This document shows, one piece after another, positions 1 to 7,680 of a DNA stretch of 15,800 nucleotides (within the stretch, counting starts at the first letter, position 1; every line of letters begins with the position of its first letter). Position numbers and translations under genes: made by a program. Source of the DNA: Bacteroidetes bacterium UBA4408 (lineage in GTDB: Bacteria; Bacteroidota; Bacteroidia; UBA4408); NCBI GenBank assembly GCA_002389785.1, contig DGQS01000198.1:1-15800 (forward strand). Direction: 5' to 3'. The notes under the pieces are model-generated. The model searched no databases and was not told where the DNA came from. It saw only the letters and a program-made list of their open reading frames with translations.

Positions 1-469
1 AATCTTCTATCACCAACAAGCCTTTAGATTCGGCTAACTTGTTTATTTTGTCCATTTCACAAAGTTTGCCGTATAAATGAACAACAAGAATGGCGCGTGT
101 TTTAGAAGTTATTTTTTCTTCAATTTTTGTAGGATCTAGATTGTAAGTGTGAATATCAGGTTCAACTAACACCGGTACCAGGTTGTTGTGCAAAATAGAT
201 AAAATGGTGGCGATATAGGTATTTGAAGGCACAATTATTTCGCTACCCTTTTCGAAGTTGCAGGCGCGTAAAGCCAATATTAATGCATCTAATCCATTGG
301 CAACTCCAATACAGTGTTTGGTACCACAATATTCAGCAAAGGAATTTTCAAATTCCTGTACTTTTTTTCCTAAAATAAACCAGCCACTGTCGAGTATTTC
401 TTTAAATACTTGCTGATATTCATTAAAGAAAGATAGGTTGAGTTTTGCCAGATTTTCGTATTCAATCAT
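1..469 (-). CDS. DegT/DnrJ/EryC1/StrS-family sugar aminotransferase, 5' part only (FdtB/QdtB-like)
   Basis: Reading the minus strand from the ATG at 469-467 gives 156 codons with no stop before the window edge. The product is the N-terminal part of a PLP-dependent nucleotide-sugar aminotransferase of the DegT fold. Visible family signatures are SGWFILG near residue 29, the VANGLDAL phosphate-binding segment near 66, VPSNTY near 86, VVHLYG near 132 and the final VIED, whose Asp normally contacts the PLP ring nitrogen. The catalytic lysine would lie beyond the edge. The start overlaps the stop of the upstream ketoisomerase in an ATGA junction. This pairing is the classic arrangement for making dTDP-3-amino-3,6-dideoxyhexose (Fuc3N or Qui3N), so the enzyme probably transaminates the 3-keto sugar using glutamate. 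The family is certain; the exact sugar is inference. Confidence 0.93.
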   Translation of the reverse strand, partial: MIEYENLAKLNLSFFNEYQQVFKEILDSGWFILGKKVQEFENSFAEYCGTKHCIGVANGLDALILALRACNFEKGSEIIVPSNTYIATILSILHNNLVPVLVEPDIHTYNLDPTKIEEKITSKTRAILVVHLYGKLCEMDKINKLAESKGLLVIED

Positions 470-834
470 GCCTGATAAGGTTCAAAAATATAATCGTTTT
501 CGTCAAAATACTCCGATGCAAAAACCATCAAAATAGCATCTTTACTAAAATTATACATAGTATGCCAATCCTGTGTTTCAAGCAATAAACATTTGTCGGG
601 AGATGTAAGATCAAAGGTAGTTTCTGTTTTACCATCGTGATTGTAAATGGTACATGAGCCCTTAATACAAATAGCAGCTTGTATGGTTTTATGATGGCGA
701 TGTCCACCGCGCTTTGAATCGTCAACCCCATAAATATAAAACACACGTTTTATATCAAAGGGTATTACTTTCTCAATTACGGTTAAATTACCTCTTGAGT
801 CGGTAAAGGTTTTTAAATTAATTAAATGTGCCAT
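466..834 (-). CDS. fdtA: dTDP-4-oxo-6-deoxyhexose 3,4-ketoisomerase, WxcM-like cupin (FdtA/QdtA type)
   Basis: A 122-residue single-domain cupin of the WxcM/FdtA family, which isomerises dTDP-4-keto-6-deoxyglucose to a 3-keto-6-deoxyhexose. Visible signatures are DSRG (residues 12-15), the histidine-rich RGGHRHHK (42-49) that carries active-site histidines, KGSC (58-61), the DWH motif (88-90), and the C-terminal run [16 protein letters not shown] characteristic of FdtA, QdtA and the WxcM C-terminal domain. At 122 residues it is slightly shorter than the usual 130-140 but complete. It starts 30 bases after the upstream glycosyltransferase stop and ends in an ATGA overlap with the aminotransferase, its expected partner. 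Whether it makes the galacto (FdtA) or gluco (QdtA) product depends on a few active-site residues I could not place confidently, so the symbol marks the family only. Confidence 0.9.
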   Translation of the reverse strand: MAHLINLKTFTDSRGNLTVIEKVIPFDIKRVFYIYGVDDSKRGGHRHHKTIQAAICIKGSCTIYNHDGKTETTFDLTSPDKCLLLETQDWHTMYNFSKDAILMVFASEYFDENDYIFEPYQA

Positions 835-851
835 GTTGTATTATCAGCACA

Positions 852-859
852 CAAAACTA
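852..859 (-). promoter_or_regulatory. Possible internal -7 box before fdtA
   Basis: On the minus strand TAGTTTTG matches the Bacteroidota -7 consensus TAnnTTTG and lies 17 bases before the fdtA ATG. No TTTG -33 box is present at the usual 19-base spacing, where GATA is found instead. Eight-base matches are expected by chance in AT-rich DNA, so this is weak evidence for a secondary promoter serving the ketoisomerase-aminotransferase pair. Confidence 0.2.
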
Positions 860-864
860 AGAAT

Positions 865-1908
865 TTAAGTGGCGGTATTATCGAAAAAATAATGGTGTTG
901 TATTCTCTTTCTTAAACCAAATCCTAAAATGTTTCGTCTCGAATTTTGAATACCTTCTTTATAAAAGCGGAGTAAAGTTTTAAGACTAAGCTTGGAATAA
1001 GGCGCCAAACCTGAATTGCCATGCGGATTAAAACTAGTATCAACTGAATTGATAAACCGTTTTGCCTGGTTTAGGTGCTTGATATACGGAAAGTAAAATA
1101 ATTGCTGAATACTTGAATTTATCGCGTATTGAGCATCGGTTAATGAAACAATATTAGGTTCAAAAAATTTTAATCCATGAAAATGATAAAACACCACATC
1201 GAATCTTTTTTGACTCAATTTTTCAATTCCCTGAAGCTTTTTGTGGGTATACTTAAATTGGTATTGTTGAATATTCCAAGGTGCCAAACCTCCTCCTAAA
1301 TGCTGCAATTCGTGCACACCTTCAAATCGTATAGCAAATTCGTCCAGGTATTTCTGATCTCCAAATTTTCCATTTTCAACTCGTGCATAACACCAGTCAA
1401 TACAAGCATCTTTCCACCAATGAAGTACTGCACGACCACGTACATCGTTCTTAAAACAAACAAATTGAACACAGTATTTTCCACTAGCAAGCGATTGGTC
1501 GTAAGCTGAAGTATATCGATGAGAAGTTATCAAAACAGAATGATCGCCCATTTCTTCCACTAAAATTCTCGGATCCGAATAAAACAACATATCGGCATCG
1601 ATGTAAGTGCAATTGGATAATTGAAAGGTTTCAAAACAATAGTGAATCGTAGAAGCTGAGCAAGTCCAGCAATATTCAGCAGCTGATCTGGTTGGTTTTA
1701 CAGCTAACAGTGCATCATTTTCAAATTCCTTTAAAGATACAACTGTTAAATGTGGAGCGTTTTGTTGTTTTAAAAAATGGTAACAAAGCTCATCAAATGC
1801 AAAAACGTATAAATGAAAGTCATCGCATTGTTGAAGCAGCGATTGATACATTGCCCAACCTCTTGATAAGTAGGCAGAATTAAAAAGTGTACAGAAATTT
1901 AATTTCAC
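865..1908 (-). CDS. GT-A fold glycosyltransferase, GT8-like / nucleotide-diphospho-sugar transferase
   Basis: A 347-residue protein with a GT8-like layout: N-terminal NFCTLFNSAYLSRG, a DxD metal/nucleotide-sugar motif DADMLF at residues 104-109, then GDQKYLDE (183-190) and HLGGGLAPWN (203-212), which matches the acceptor and donor loops of this fold. It would transfer a sugar from a nucleotide donor onto the growing surface glycan at the cytoplasmic face. No membrane segment is evident. The start codon is GTG at 1908-1906, forming a GTGA overlap with the upstream GT2 stop, which supports both that start and translational coupling. The last ~125 residues are basic and carry no motif I recognise. 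Donor and linkage cannot be read from the sequence. Confidence 0.82.
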   Translation of the reverse strand: MKLNFCTLFNSAYLSRGWAMYQSLLQQCDDFHLYVFAFDELCYHFLKQQNAPHLTVVSLKEFENDALLAVKPTRSAAEYCWTCSASTIHYCFETFQLSNCTYIDADMLFYSDPRILVEEMGDHSVLITSHRYTSAYDQSLASGKYCVQFVCFKNDVRGRAVLHWWKDACIDWCYARVENGKFGDQKYLDEFAIRFEGVHELQHLGGGLAPWNIQQYQFKYTHKKLQGIEKLSQKRFDVVFYHFHGLKFFEPNIVSLTDAQYAINSSIQQLFYFPYIKHLNQAKRFINSVDTSFNPHGNSGLAPYSKLSLKTLLRFYKEGIQNSRRNILGFGLRKRIQHHYFFDNTAT

Positions 1909-2816
1909 CTTCCAAGTATTTTTTTAATAAAGTTCTTAGCTCGCAGTTTAAAAGCCGGACGTAACGATTTAAAGTAATGTTTAAATGCCCTATAACCATT
2001 TTTGTGTTGAACAGTTGGATTTTTTTGAAGTACTATATGCTCGTTAAATTCTGCAACATTCCATTTGTCAGAGCTCCCGCTATGCGTGCCACTGCCATCA
2101 ATTCCTATGTTTTGAATCAAGGATTTGCCGGGGTACAAACACAGCATGTTCTTAATAAATGCAGATGCATACCAACGTATGGCCCACGAATCATTTTTGT
2201 GATTAATTTGATCTTTCAACATCTGAACATAAGGATAGGTAAAATCAAAATCGAATTTCTTTTGCAAAGCATTCGATTCAATCTGATCCAACAATTTTTT
2301 ACCATCCGCTTCAAAACAATTCCATGCACGTTGCCAAGTTGCCCATCCCCAACAATCGGCTCCTTGAATAAAAAAGGTTTCGGGTAATTTTGATTTCACA
2401 GGATATACATAGGCGGATATGCATGCTACCTCGGATTCGTTCACGTACATGTCAAGAGCAGCATTCATATAACTTAAAAAATAGGGGAAAGGAACCAAGT
2501 CGTCTTCCAAAACAATTATTTTTTGAAAGGATGAAACAATTTCGGTAACACCTTGAATAATTGAATTCGCTAATCCTCGGTTTTTACTTTGTGCATGTAT
2601 GGTAACAGTTTTACACCATTTTTTTTCGGCAGCAATCGCTCTTACGGCTTCAATCTTAGCAAGCTCTTCAGCAGTTGCAGTAGCTTTAGGTCCATCGCAA
2701 AATATAAATAAATCCGATTCTTCAGCAAGTTTATTATTTTGCAAAGCTTCAAGTACTTTTCGCAAATGTTGCGGACGATTGTAAGCAAATAAAACAATGG
2801 GGGCAAGTGTATTCAT
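1905..2816 (-). CDS. Family 2 (GT-A) glycosyltransferase
   Basis: A 303-residue GT-A glycosyltransferase. The N-terminus PIVLFAYNRP (residues 6-15) is the first beta strand of the nucleotide-binding fold, NRGLANSI (79-86) is the usual donor-pocket loop, and LEDD (103-106) is the metal-binding DxD equivalent, followed by PFPYFLSYMN. The GWATWQRAW segment (157-165) is typical of the Bacteroidota and cyanobacterial GT2 subgroup related to the GNT-I fold. The ATG at 2816 lies 9 bases after the stop of the GT-B gene, and the stop overlaps the GTG start of the next glycosyltransferase. It probably adds one residue of the repeat unit; the sugar is unknown. Confidence 0.87.
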   Translation of the reverse strand: MNTLAPIVLFAYNRPQHLRKVLEALQNNKLAEESDLFIFCDGPKATATAEELAKIEAVRAIAAEKKWCKTVTIHAQSKNRGLANSIIQGVTEIVSSFQKIIVLEDDLVPFPYFLSYMNAALDMYVNESEVACISAYVYPVKSKLPETFFIQGADCWGWATWQRAWNCFEADGKKLLDQIESNALQKKFDFDFTYPYVQMLKDQINHKNDSWAIRWYASAFIKNMLCLYPGKSLIQNIGIDGSGTHSGSSDKWNVAEFNEHIVLQKNPTVQHKNGYRAFKHYFKSLRPAFKLRAKNFIKKILGR

Positions 2817-2825
2817 GCTGCTTGT

Positions 2826-4439
2826 TTAAAATTGCTTTTCAATAAAATTCATTTTATCCTCAAATGAAGCAGCATCATTTTTATACCGATCTAAAAATTT
2901 AATCAAAGCTCCTGAATCATTGCCATTTCCAATGTATTCCTTGTATCCAAAGATGTTTTTATCAATAGGGCTTGCTTTTACTAAATTATGCATGTAATAA
3001 AATTTTAATATTTCCTCTTGATCACTCGCTTTTACTTTAAGTTGAGAAATGTTTTGGATCGAGTTTGCATATTCCGAAATGCTTTTTGGCTGATAACAAA
3101 AATCAAATGAAGCATGCGGATTATCACCGGCGCATAAAACCGGAATACCACGATAAGGATATTCATGTGCTAAGGTTCCATAAACAGTTATGGCTGCAGT
3201 AAATCCTTCAGCTATTAATTGATTGTTTGAAACTGTTTTATCCAGAAATTGAATGCCTTTAAAACGCTGTTTAAATTCTTCCACAATTTCTTCATTACCC
3301 GGAAGCGCATTAGGATGAGGCTTTACGTAAAAATCAACTTCGGTATTTTTTAATGCTTCACTCAAAGTAAATTCCAACCAGGTATAAAAATCCGGAAAAA
3401 GCATGTGACGATAAATGTGTGGACTATCAAAGAAACAATGTAAAAATATGACCACGCGTTTGCGTTCGCTTGCTTTAAATATTTTTTTGGCATTCGGGTC
3501 AAGCTCCGTAAAACCGGTACTTCTCATGTAGTAAAGAGCAGCATCAATTTTTCCGGCAAAACGCATTTCAAACTTTTCTTTTGCTTCCGCTAGTTTTTGC
3601 TCTTTATTTTCTAAAAGTGAAAATTGTTCTGCATAGTTTGTATAATCCTTACAGTGATAAGGGAATTCTAATTTAAGTTTAAGCAAAAATTCAGTCGCAT
3701 TTCCAAAAGCATATACCGCAATTCCTCGTTTCAATGCATGTCGAACAATGATTCCATGATGCGTATAAGTAGTATAAGTGGTAAGCACGCAATGAATTTT
3801 TTTTGTTTCAAAAAGTTCATTTGCACAATAGTAATTATGTATGCCCTGCTCAATCACATAATACAAAAATGGATCTTGTATTGAAACGGTTGGTTTATTG
3901 GCAATGCGTAAGTAAAAATCATACATTAAGTCACCAAGCAACATTCCGTCGACACTAATTTTTAATACATCTTCACGCGATTTGAGTTGAGAATAAAACT
4001 GATGCGCCAACTGTTTTACTTTTGCAACATTTGTATATTGCCTCGAATTTTCGAAGAGTATTTCGCCTCCCAACAAAGCATACAAACGGCTCCACTTTGA
4101 ATCTGAAAATTTATTAAACCGGATGTGATTTAACCATTGATAGTGTTTACTCTCATGATAAATACTTTCAACGCGACTGCGCATCGTCCACAATCCAATT
4201 TTAGCTTGGTGTTTTTTACTAAGAATGTTTGCCAGTAAGGGATACAAAATAGCAAACTCATAGTCCTTAGCTGCCTGCATCAATACATAACCCGACTTTT
4301 TTTGTGGTGATTTACTTGAAAAATAGGGAAACTTTGGAAGTTCTCGTATATACCTTAATTCGTTTTCGTCCTGTTTTTTGATTTCAAAAAATTCGGAAAT
4401 GCTTTTAAAGAAGAGTCCAAAAAATCCCGGTAACCTCAT
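2826..4439 (-). CDS. GT-B fold capsule-type transferase (KpsS/KpsC- or CDP-glycerol-transferase-like)
   Basis: A 537-residue protein whose C-terminal half carries the GT-B signatures of capsule synthesis and polyglycerol-phosphate-type transferases: VVIFLHCFFDSPH near residue 329, the KPHPN motif at 373-377, and VYGTLAHEYPYRGIPVLCAG at 419-438, which normally binds the nucleotide phosphates. The N-terminal ~200 residues are the more variable acceptor domain, with aromatic and basic patches and no signal peptide. KpsC/KpsS proteins are retaining beta-Kdo transferases and CDP-glycerol relatives transfer polyol phosphates; which chemistry applies here cannot be read. The ATG at 4439-4437 forms an ATGA overlap with the TGA at 4438-4436, the end of the restored dioxygenase frame. 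Confidence is high for the fold and moderate for the role. Confidence 0.72.
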   Translation of the reverse strand: MRLPGFFGLFFKSISEFFEIKKQDENELRYIRELPKFPYFSSKSPQKKSGYVLMQAAKDYEFAILYPLLANILSKKHQAKIGLWTMRSRVESIYHESKHYQWLNHIRFNKFSDSKWSRLYALLGGEILFENSRQYTNVAKVKQLAHQFYSQLKSREDVLKISVDGMLLGDLMYDFYLRIANKPTVSIQDPFLYYVIEQGIHNYYCANELFETKKIHCVLTTYTTYTHHGIIVRHALKRGIAVYAFGNATEFLLKLKLEFPYHCKDYTNYAEQFSLLENKEQKLAEAKEKFEMRFAGKIDAALYYMRSTGFTELDPNAKKIFKASERKRVVIFLHCFFDSPHIYRHMLFPDFYTWLEFTLSEALKNTEVDFYVKPHPNALPGNEEIVEEFKQRFKGIQFLDKTVSNNQLIAEGFTAAITVYGTLAHEYPYRGIPVLCAGDNPHASFDFCYQPKSISEYANSIQNISQLKVKASDQEEILKFYYMHNLVKASPIDKNIFGYKEYIGNGNDSGALIKFLDRYKNDAASFEDKMNFIEKQF

Positions 4440-5485
4440 GATTTTATGCGAAAGTTTGAACTATAAATTTGATTCTCTAAACAAAACTTTTTAAACTTTT
4501 CACTCGGCGATACCAATTCGTATTTAGGATGATTTACACCAAACATACAACCGGTATATTCAAATTCAAGTACCAAACGATGACCTTTTTTTAAAGGAGT
4601 ACCCTTGTGCCAACACTTGGTATCACCGGCAAATATACTACCTGCAGAAGCACAAACTTCTACAAAATCGTTTTTTGAGTAATGGTCTTTTAAGTCTTCA
4701 TCGGGTATTCTAACGTATCCTCTTTACAGTAAATGGGCAGGTTTAGCTCCGGTTTTATGAGAACCTCTGATATAGCGGTGAGGCCCGTTTTCTTCAGTAA
4801 CATCATTCAGGTAAATGAAAATTTTTAACCACTTTAAGCGATCCATATCAAAATGATAAAGTTGTGCTGCTTCTGAAGAAGCTTCTTTTAAGTAGGCGGT
4901 ACTCCACCACATAGCAGGAAAATCAAAGATGGGTTCACAATTTAAGTAATCTCGCGCTATTTGAATCAATGCAGGATCCATTATTAATTCTTGAATTGCC
5001 GGATTGTTTACTAAATCATCCATCGTAAAACGATAAATTTCAGATTGAGGATGTAAGGCATCGTATACTAGTGGTTTGTCGTAGCTAGGTGCAATTCGTG
5101 CAGGGGTTTTCAAGGCGAATTGATACAATGCATCAACCAGCTGTGATGGAATTTTTCGATTAAAATTTACATATCCATCTTTTTGTAAGGTACTTTTAAA
5201 TTCAGAAAAATCATGTTTGGTTACCGCACCAATTACACTATTCATATCCTGAGCTTGAATAGTAGTTGGAATCTTATGCGCATGATGTTCAGTCTCACTA
5301 AACTTGCCATTGGTTGAGCAATACAAATTTATCATCGCCATGTAAGCCGCATCCGGAGTTTCACCACTTTTAGTGAATGCTTCAAAACCTTGACGATAAA
5401 TCTTTTCGGTTTTTTTTTGATCAATACGAAGTTTCACCTGTTCCGGAATAAGTCCCGAAATAATTCCTTTAATTCTTTGAATCAT
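4436..5485 (-). pseudogene. Phytanoyl-CoA dioxygenase (PhyH)-family gene interrupted by an in-frame TAA
   Basis: Read from the ATG at 5485 the frame stops at TAA (4726-4724) after 253 residues, but it continues in the same register for 95 more codons to a TGA at 4438-4436 that forms a perfect ATGA overlap with the next gene. The restored 349-codon protein is a PhyH-type Fe(II)/2-oxoglutarate dioxygenase. The first half has the HxD pair (H211, D213) followed by WLKIFIYLNDV and ENGPHRYIRGSH. The part after the stop begins RGYVRIPDEDL and contains the distal iron-ligand histidine (about H293 in CWHKGTP) and the 2-oxoglutarate-contacting arginine (about R303 in GHRLVLEFEY). A 253-residue product lacks both and should be inactive. 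The ATG also overlaps the acyltransferase stop by 4 bases. Readings: recent loss by one substitution, a sequencing error, or read-through. Related enzymes in glycan loci are thought to hydroxylate a sugar or lipid, but the substrate here is unknown. Confidence 0.85.
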
Positions 5486-6432
5486 GTTGCTTCAACTAAT
5501 TTAACTATAAGACTTAACGAATCATAACTTGCTGCTGCATTTTCAGCTTCCAACTTAAATTCATGCAGGTAAGTGCTTTGAATATCAAATATACACTTTG
5601 AATCGCTGACTGGAGCTATGCGTTGAGATTGTCTGTGATAGTTCAAAGTCATTGATTCACTAGTAGGATTCACAAAGTGCAGCGATAATTTTTGGAAGTT
5701 TTGGTATTCGAGAAAAACTGAAAAATTGCTCGAGCTTTGAATTCCGCCTTTATTACGCGCTAAGATCAATTGCTTTGTTGAACAATTAAAACCGGAATAA
5801 AAATAAGGTAAATCAACATCCTTCAATGCATCTAATTGATGTTTTGCCTTAAATTGCAATCTCTTTTTTACTTCGGTTGCCGGTATTCCTGCTACGATGG
5901 TATAAGGTTCAACATCTTTGGTAACTACCGAATTTGCTCCAATAACACATCCTTTAGCAATTGTAACACCGGGCATAATCACAGCATGTACACCAATCCA
6001 ACAATCGTCTTCAATTTTGATTTTACGAGAATGTTGCGCATTCAATTCAGGTGAATTACGAACTAAATCATCCTGATCTTTTATATACATTTCGGGATGT
6101 AAATCGAAATAATGACGCCCTGATGATATAAATACATTGGGAGCAAAAAGACAACTTTTCCCAATTTCAATATCACCCAACAATATACAGCGGTCCTGTA
6201 TAGAAGTATTATTGCCAATACTGATTTTAGTAAGCGCACCAATTTCAACATTTCGGCCAATGTAATTATCTCCTGCTAAATTTATTTCTGAAGTTTCACT
6301 TCCATTTATCAGAGCAGTTGGATCAATGGTGCAATTGGGGCCAACTCGTAACCGGCATGTTGGAGCAGCAGCAGGGACTGTTGTTGAAGCTGATAAAAAA
6401 TAAGCTAAGATTTTTTTAATACGTTTTTTCAT
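5482..6432 (-). CDS. Left-handed beta-helix (hexapeptide repeat) acyltransferase with C-terminal beta-rich extension
   Basis: A 316-residue protein from the ATG at 6432. Residues 30-190 are a LbH acyltransferase of the maltose/galactoside/xenobiotic O-acetyltransferase type: repeated I/V-G-x-x turns, SSGRHYF (103-109) in the catalytic loop, then WIGVHAVIMPGVTI (145-158), VIGANSVVTKDV (163-174) and VAGIPA (180-185). It would transfer an acetyl or similar group from acyl-CoA to a sugar in the cytoplasm. About 110 further residues (205-316) form a strand-rich, soluble segment unusual for the family. The frame is open 17 codons further upstream to an ATG at 6483, but MKKRIKKILAYFL makes a better N-terminus and overlaps the upstream wzt by only 17 bases instead of 68. 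The stop overlaps the dioxygenase ATG (ATGA). It may acylate the 3-amino sugar made by the FdtA/FdtB pair or O-acylate the chain. Confidence 0.85.
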   Translation of the reverse strand: MKKRIKKILAYFLSASTTVPAAAPTCRLRVGPNCTIDPTALINGSETSEINLAGDNYIGRNVEIGALTKISIGNNTSIQDRCILLGDIEIGKSCLFAPNVFISSGRHYFDLHPEMYIKDQDDLVRNSPELNAQHSRKIKIEDDCWIGVHAVIMPGVTIAKGCVIGANSVVTKDVEPYTIVAGIPATEVKKRLQFKAKHQLDALKDVDLPYFYSGFNCSTKQLILARNKGGIQSSSNFSVFLEYQNFQKLSLHFVNPTSESMTLNYHRQSQRIAPVSDSKCIFDIQSTYLHEFKLEAENAAASYDSLSLIVKLVEAT

Positions 6433-7678
6433 CAATAGTATAAGGAATGGTAATATATCCAATATTATCGTGTATATCCTCATTGATGGCGGTTACAATC
6501 AAGGCCGGCAAATTAATATTTCCGTCAATTACATCGTACCATGAAGTACCTGATTTATTGCCAATGGCGAAATACAAATCGTATTGACCAGAACGCACAT
6601 GACAAGCCGGGATACTTAACTTAAATGAAATCGTATCACCTTCTTTCAATTCCTTACTTACAATGTTGGTCTTTATATTGGTGATAATGGTTTCAGAAGT
6701 AGTGCCTTTTATGGCCATGTAAAAAGTTAATCCATCACATACTTCATGCACCTTGCATTCAAAACTAAAACGCAATGTTTCATCATAGCGAAACGACCAA
6801 AATTTATTTTCGCTATTATCGGGAAGCAGTGCAATAGCTTTTGAAAATGCAGCTTTGCCATTCGCTCTGCTTTGTCGATCACTCTTAGCAGTTGTTTCAT
6901 TAAAACTATACTCTTTTAACAAGCCAAAATAATTGTGCAAACAAGTATCGATAGGTCCTGCAGTATGAAGTGTTCCCTTGTTCAGTAATATTCCCTGATC
7001 ACACAAGGTTGAAATAGCTTGCATGTTATGGCTCACAAATAAAACAGTGCGTCCTTGTCCACTCACATCCTTCATTTTGCCCAAACACTTTTTTTGAAAT
7101 TCAGCGTCACCTACCGCTAATACTTCATCTACAATTAATATGTCGGGTTCGAGGTGTGCAGCTACAGCAAAAGCTAAACGAACATACATTCCGCTGCTAT
7201 AACGCTTTACAGGGGTGTCTAAAAATTTTTCAATTTCGGCAAAGGCAACTATTTCATCAAATTTTTTGGTAATTTCTTGTTTGGTCATTCCAAGAATGGA
7301 ACCATTCAAGTATATATTTTCTCGACCCGATAAATCACCATGAAAACCTGTACCCACTTCAAGTAAGGAAGCAACTCGGCCACCTAAGATTATTTTACCT
7401 GAAGTAGGAGGAGTAATGCGCGAAAGAATTTTAAGTAAAGTTGATTTTCCGGCTCCGTTTCTTCCAATAATTCCAACACGGTCGCCTTCTTTTATTTCTA
7501 AGCTAAGATTGGATAAAGCCCAAAATTCTTCTTGTTGTTTCTTTGAATTAAGTGAACGAAAATTCTTTAGCTGGTCTATTATACTTCCATATAAAGTATC
7601 ACTTTTAGGTGCAAGCTGTTTGTTCAGTAAATACTTTTTACTTAAACTTTCAACTTTTATGATGGTGTTTTTAGACAT
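6416..7678 (-). CDS. wzt: Polysaccharide/O-antigen ABC exporter ATPase with C-terminal substrate-recognition domain
   Basis: A 420-residue ATPase of the Wzt/TagH/KpsT group. The nucleotide-binding domain spans residues 1-250: Walker A GRNGAGKST (72-80), Q/H region around 105-115, signature YSSGM (160-164), Walker B ILIVDE (180-185) and switch histidine in VSHN (H217). DEVLAVGDAEFQKK is diagnostic for polysaccharide exporters. Residues ~275-420 match the extra Wzt C-terminal beta-sandwich domain, which in characterised O-antigen systems binds the modified non-reducing end of the glycan. It powers export of the undecaprenyl-linked chain across the inner membrane with Wzm. It begins 2 bases after the wzm stop, and its 3' end overlaps the acyltransferase start. 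Confidence 0.95.
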   Translation of the reverse strand: MSKNTIIKVESLSKKYLLNKQLAPKSDTLYGSIIDQLKNFRSLNSKKQQEEFWALSNLSLEIKEGDRVGIIGRNGAGKSTLLKILSRITPPTSGKIILGGRVASLLEVGTGFHGDLSGRENIYLNGSILGMTKQEITKKFDEIVAFAEIEKFLDTPVKRYSSGMYVRLAFAVAAHLEPDILIVDEVLAVGDAEFQKKCLGKMKDVSGQGRTVLFVSHNMQAISTLCDQGILLNKGTLHTAGPIDTCLHNYFGLLKEYSFNETTAKSDRQSRANGKAAFSKAIALLPDNSENKFWSFRYDETLRFSFECKVHEVCDGLTFYMAIKGTTSETIITNIKTNIVSKELKEGDTISFKLSIPACHVRSGQYDLYFAIGNKSGTSWYDVIDGNINLPALIVTAINEDIHDNIGYITIPYTIDEKTY

Positions 7679-7680
7679 GC

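Noticed and set aside
4724..4726. Programmed recoding (selenocysteine or pyrrolysine) at the dioxygenase stop
   Set aside because: The codon is TAA, which neither system uses, and no recoding element is evident just downstream.
6433..6483. Upstream ATG (6483) for the hexapeptide acyltransferase
   Set aside because: It adds a 17-residue hydrophobic stretch encoded entirely within wzt, and a more plausible ATG with a basic N-terminus lies at 6432.
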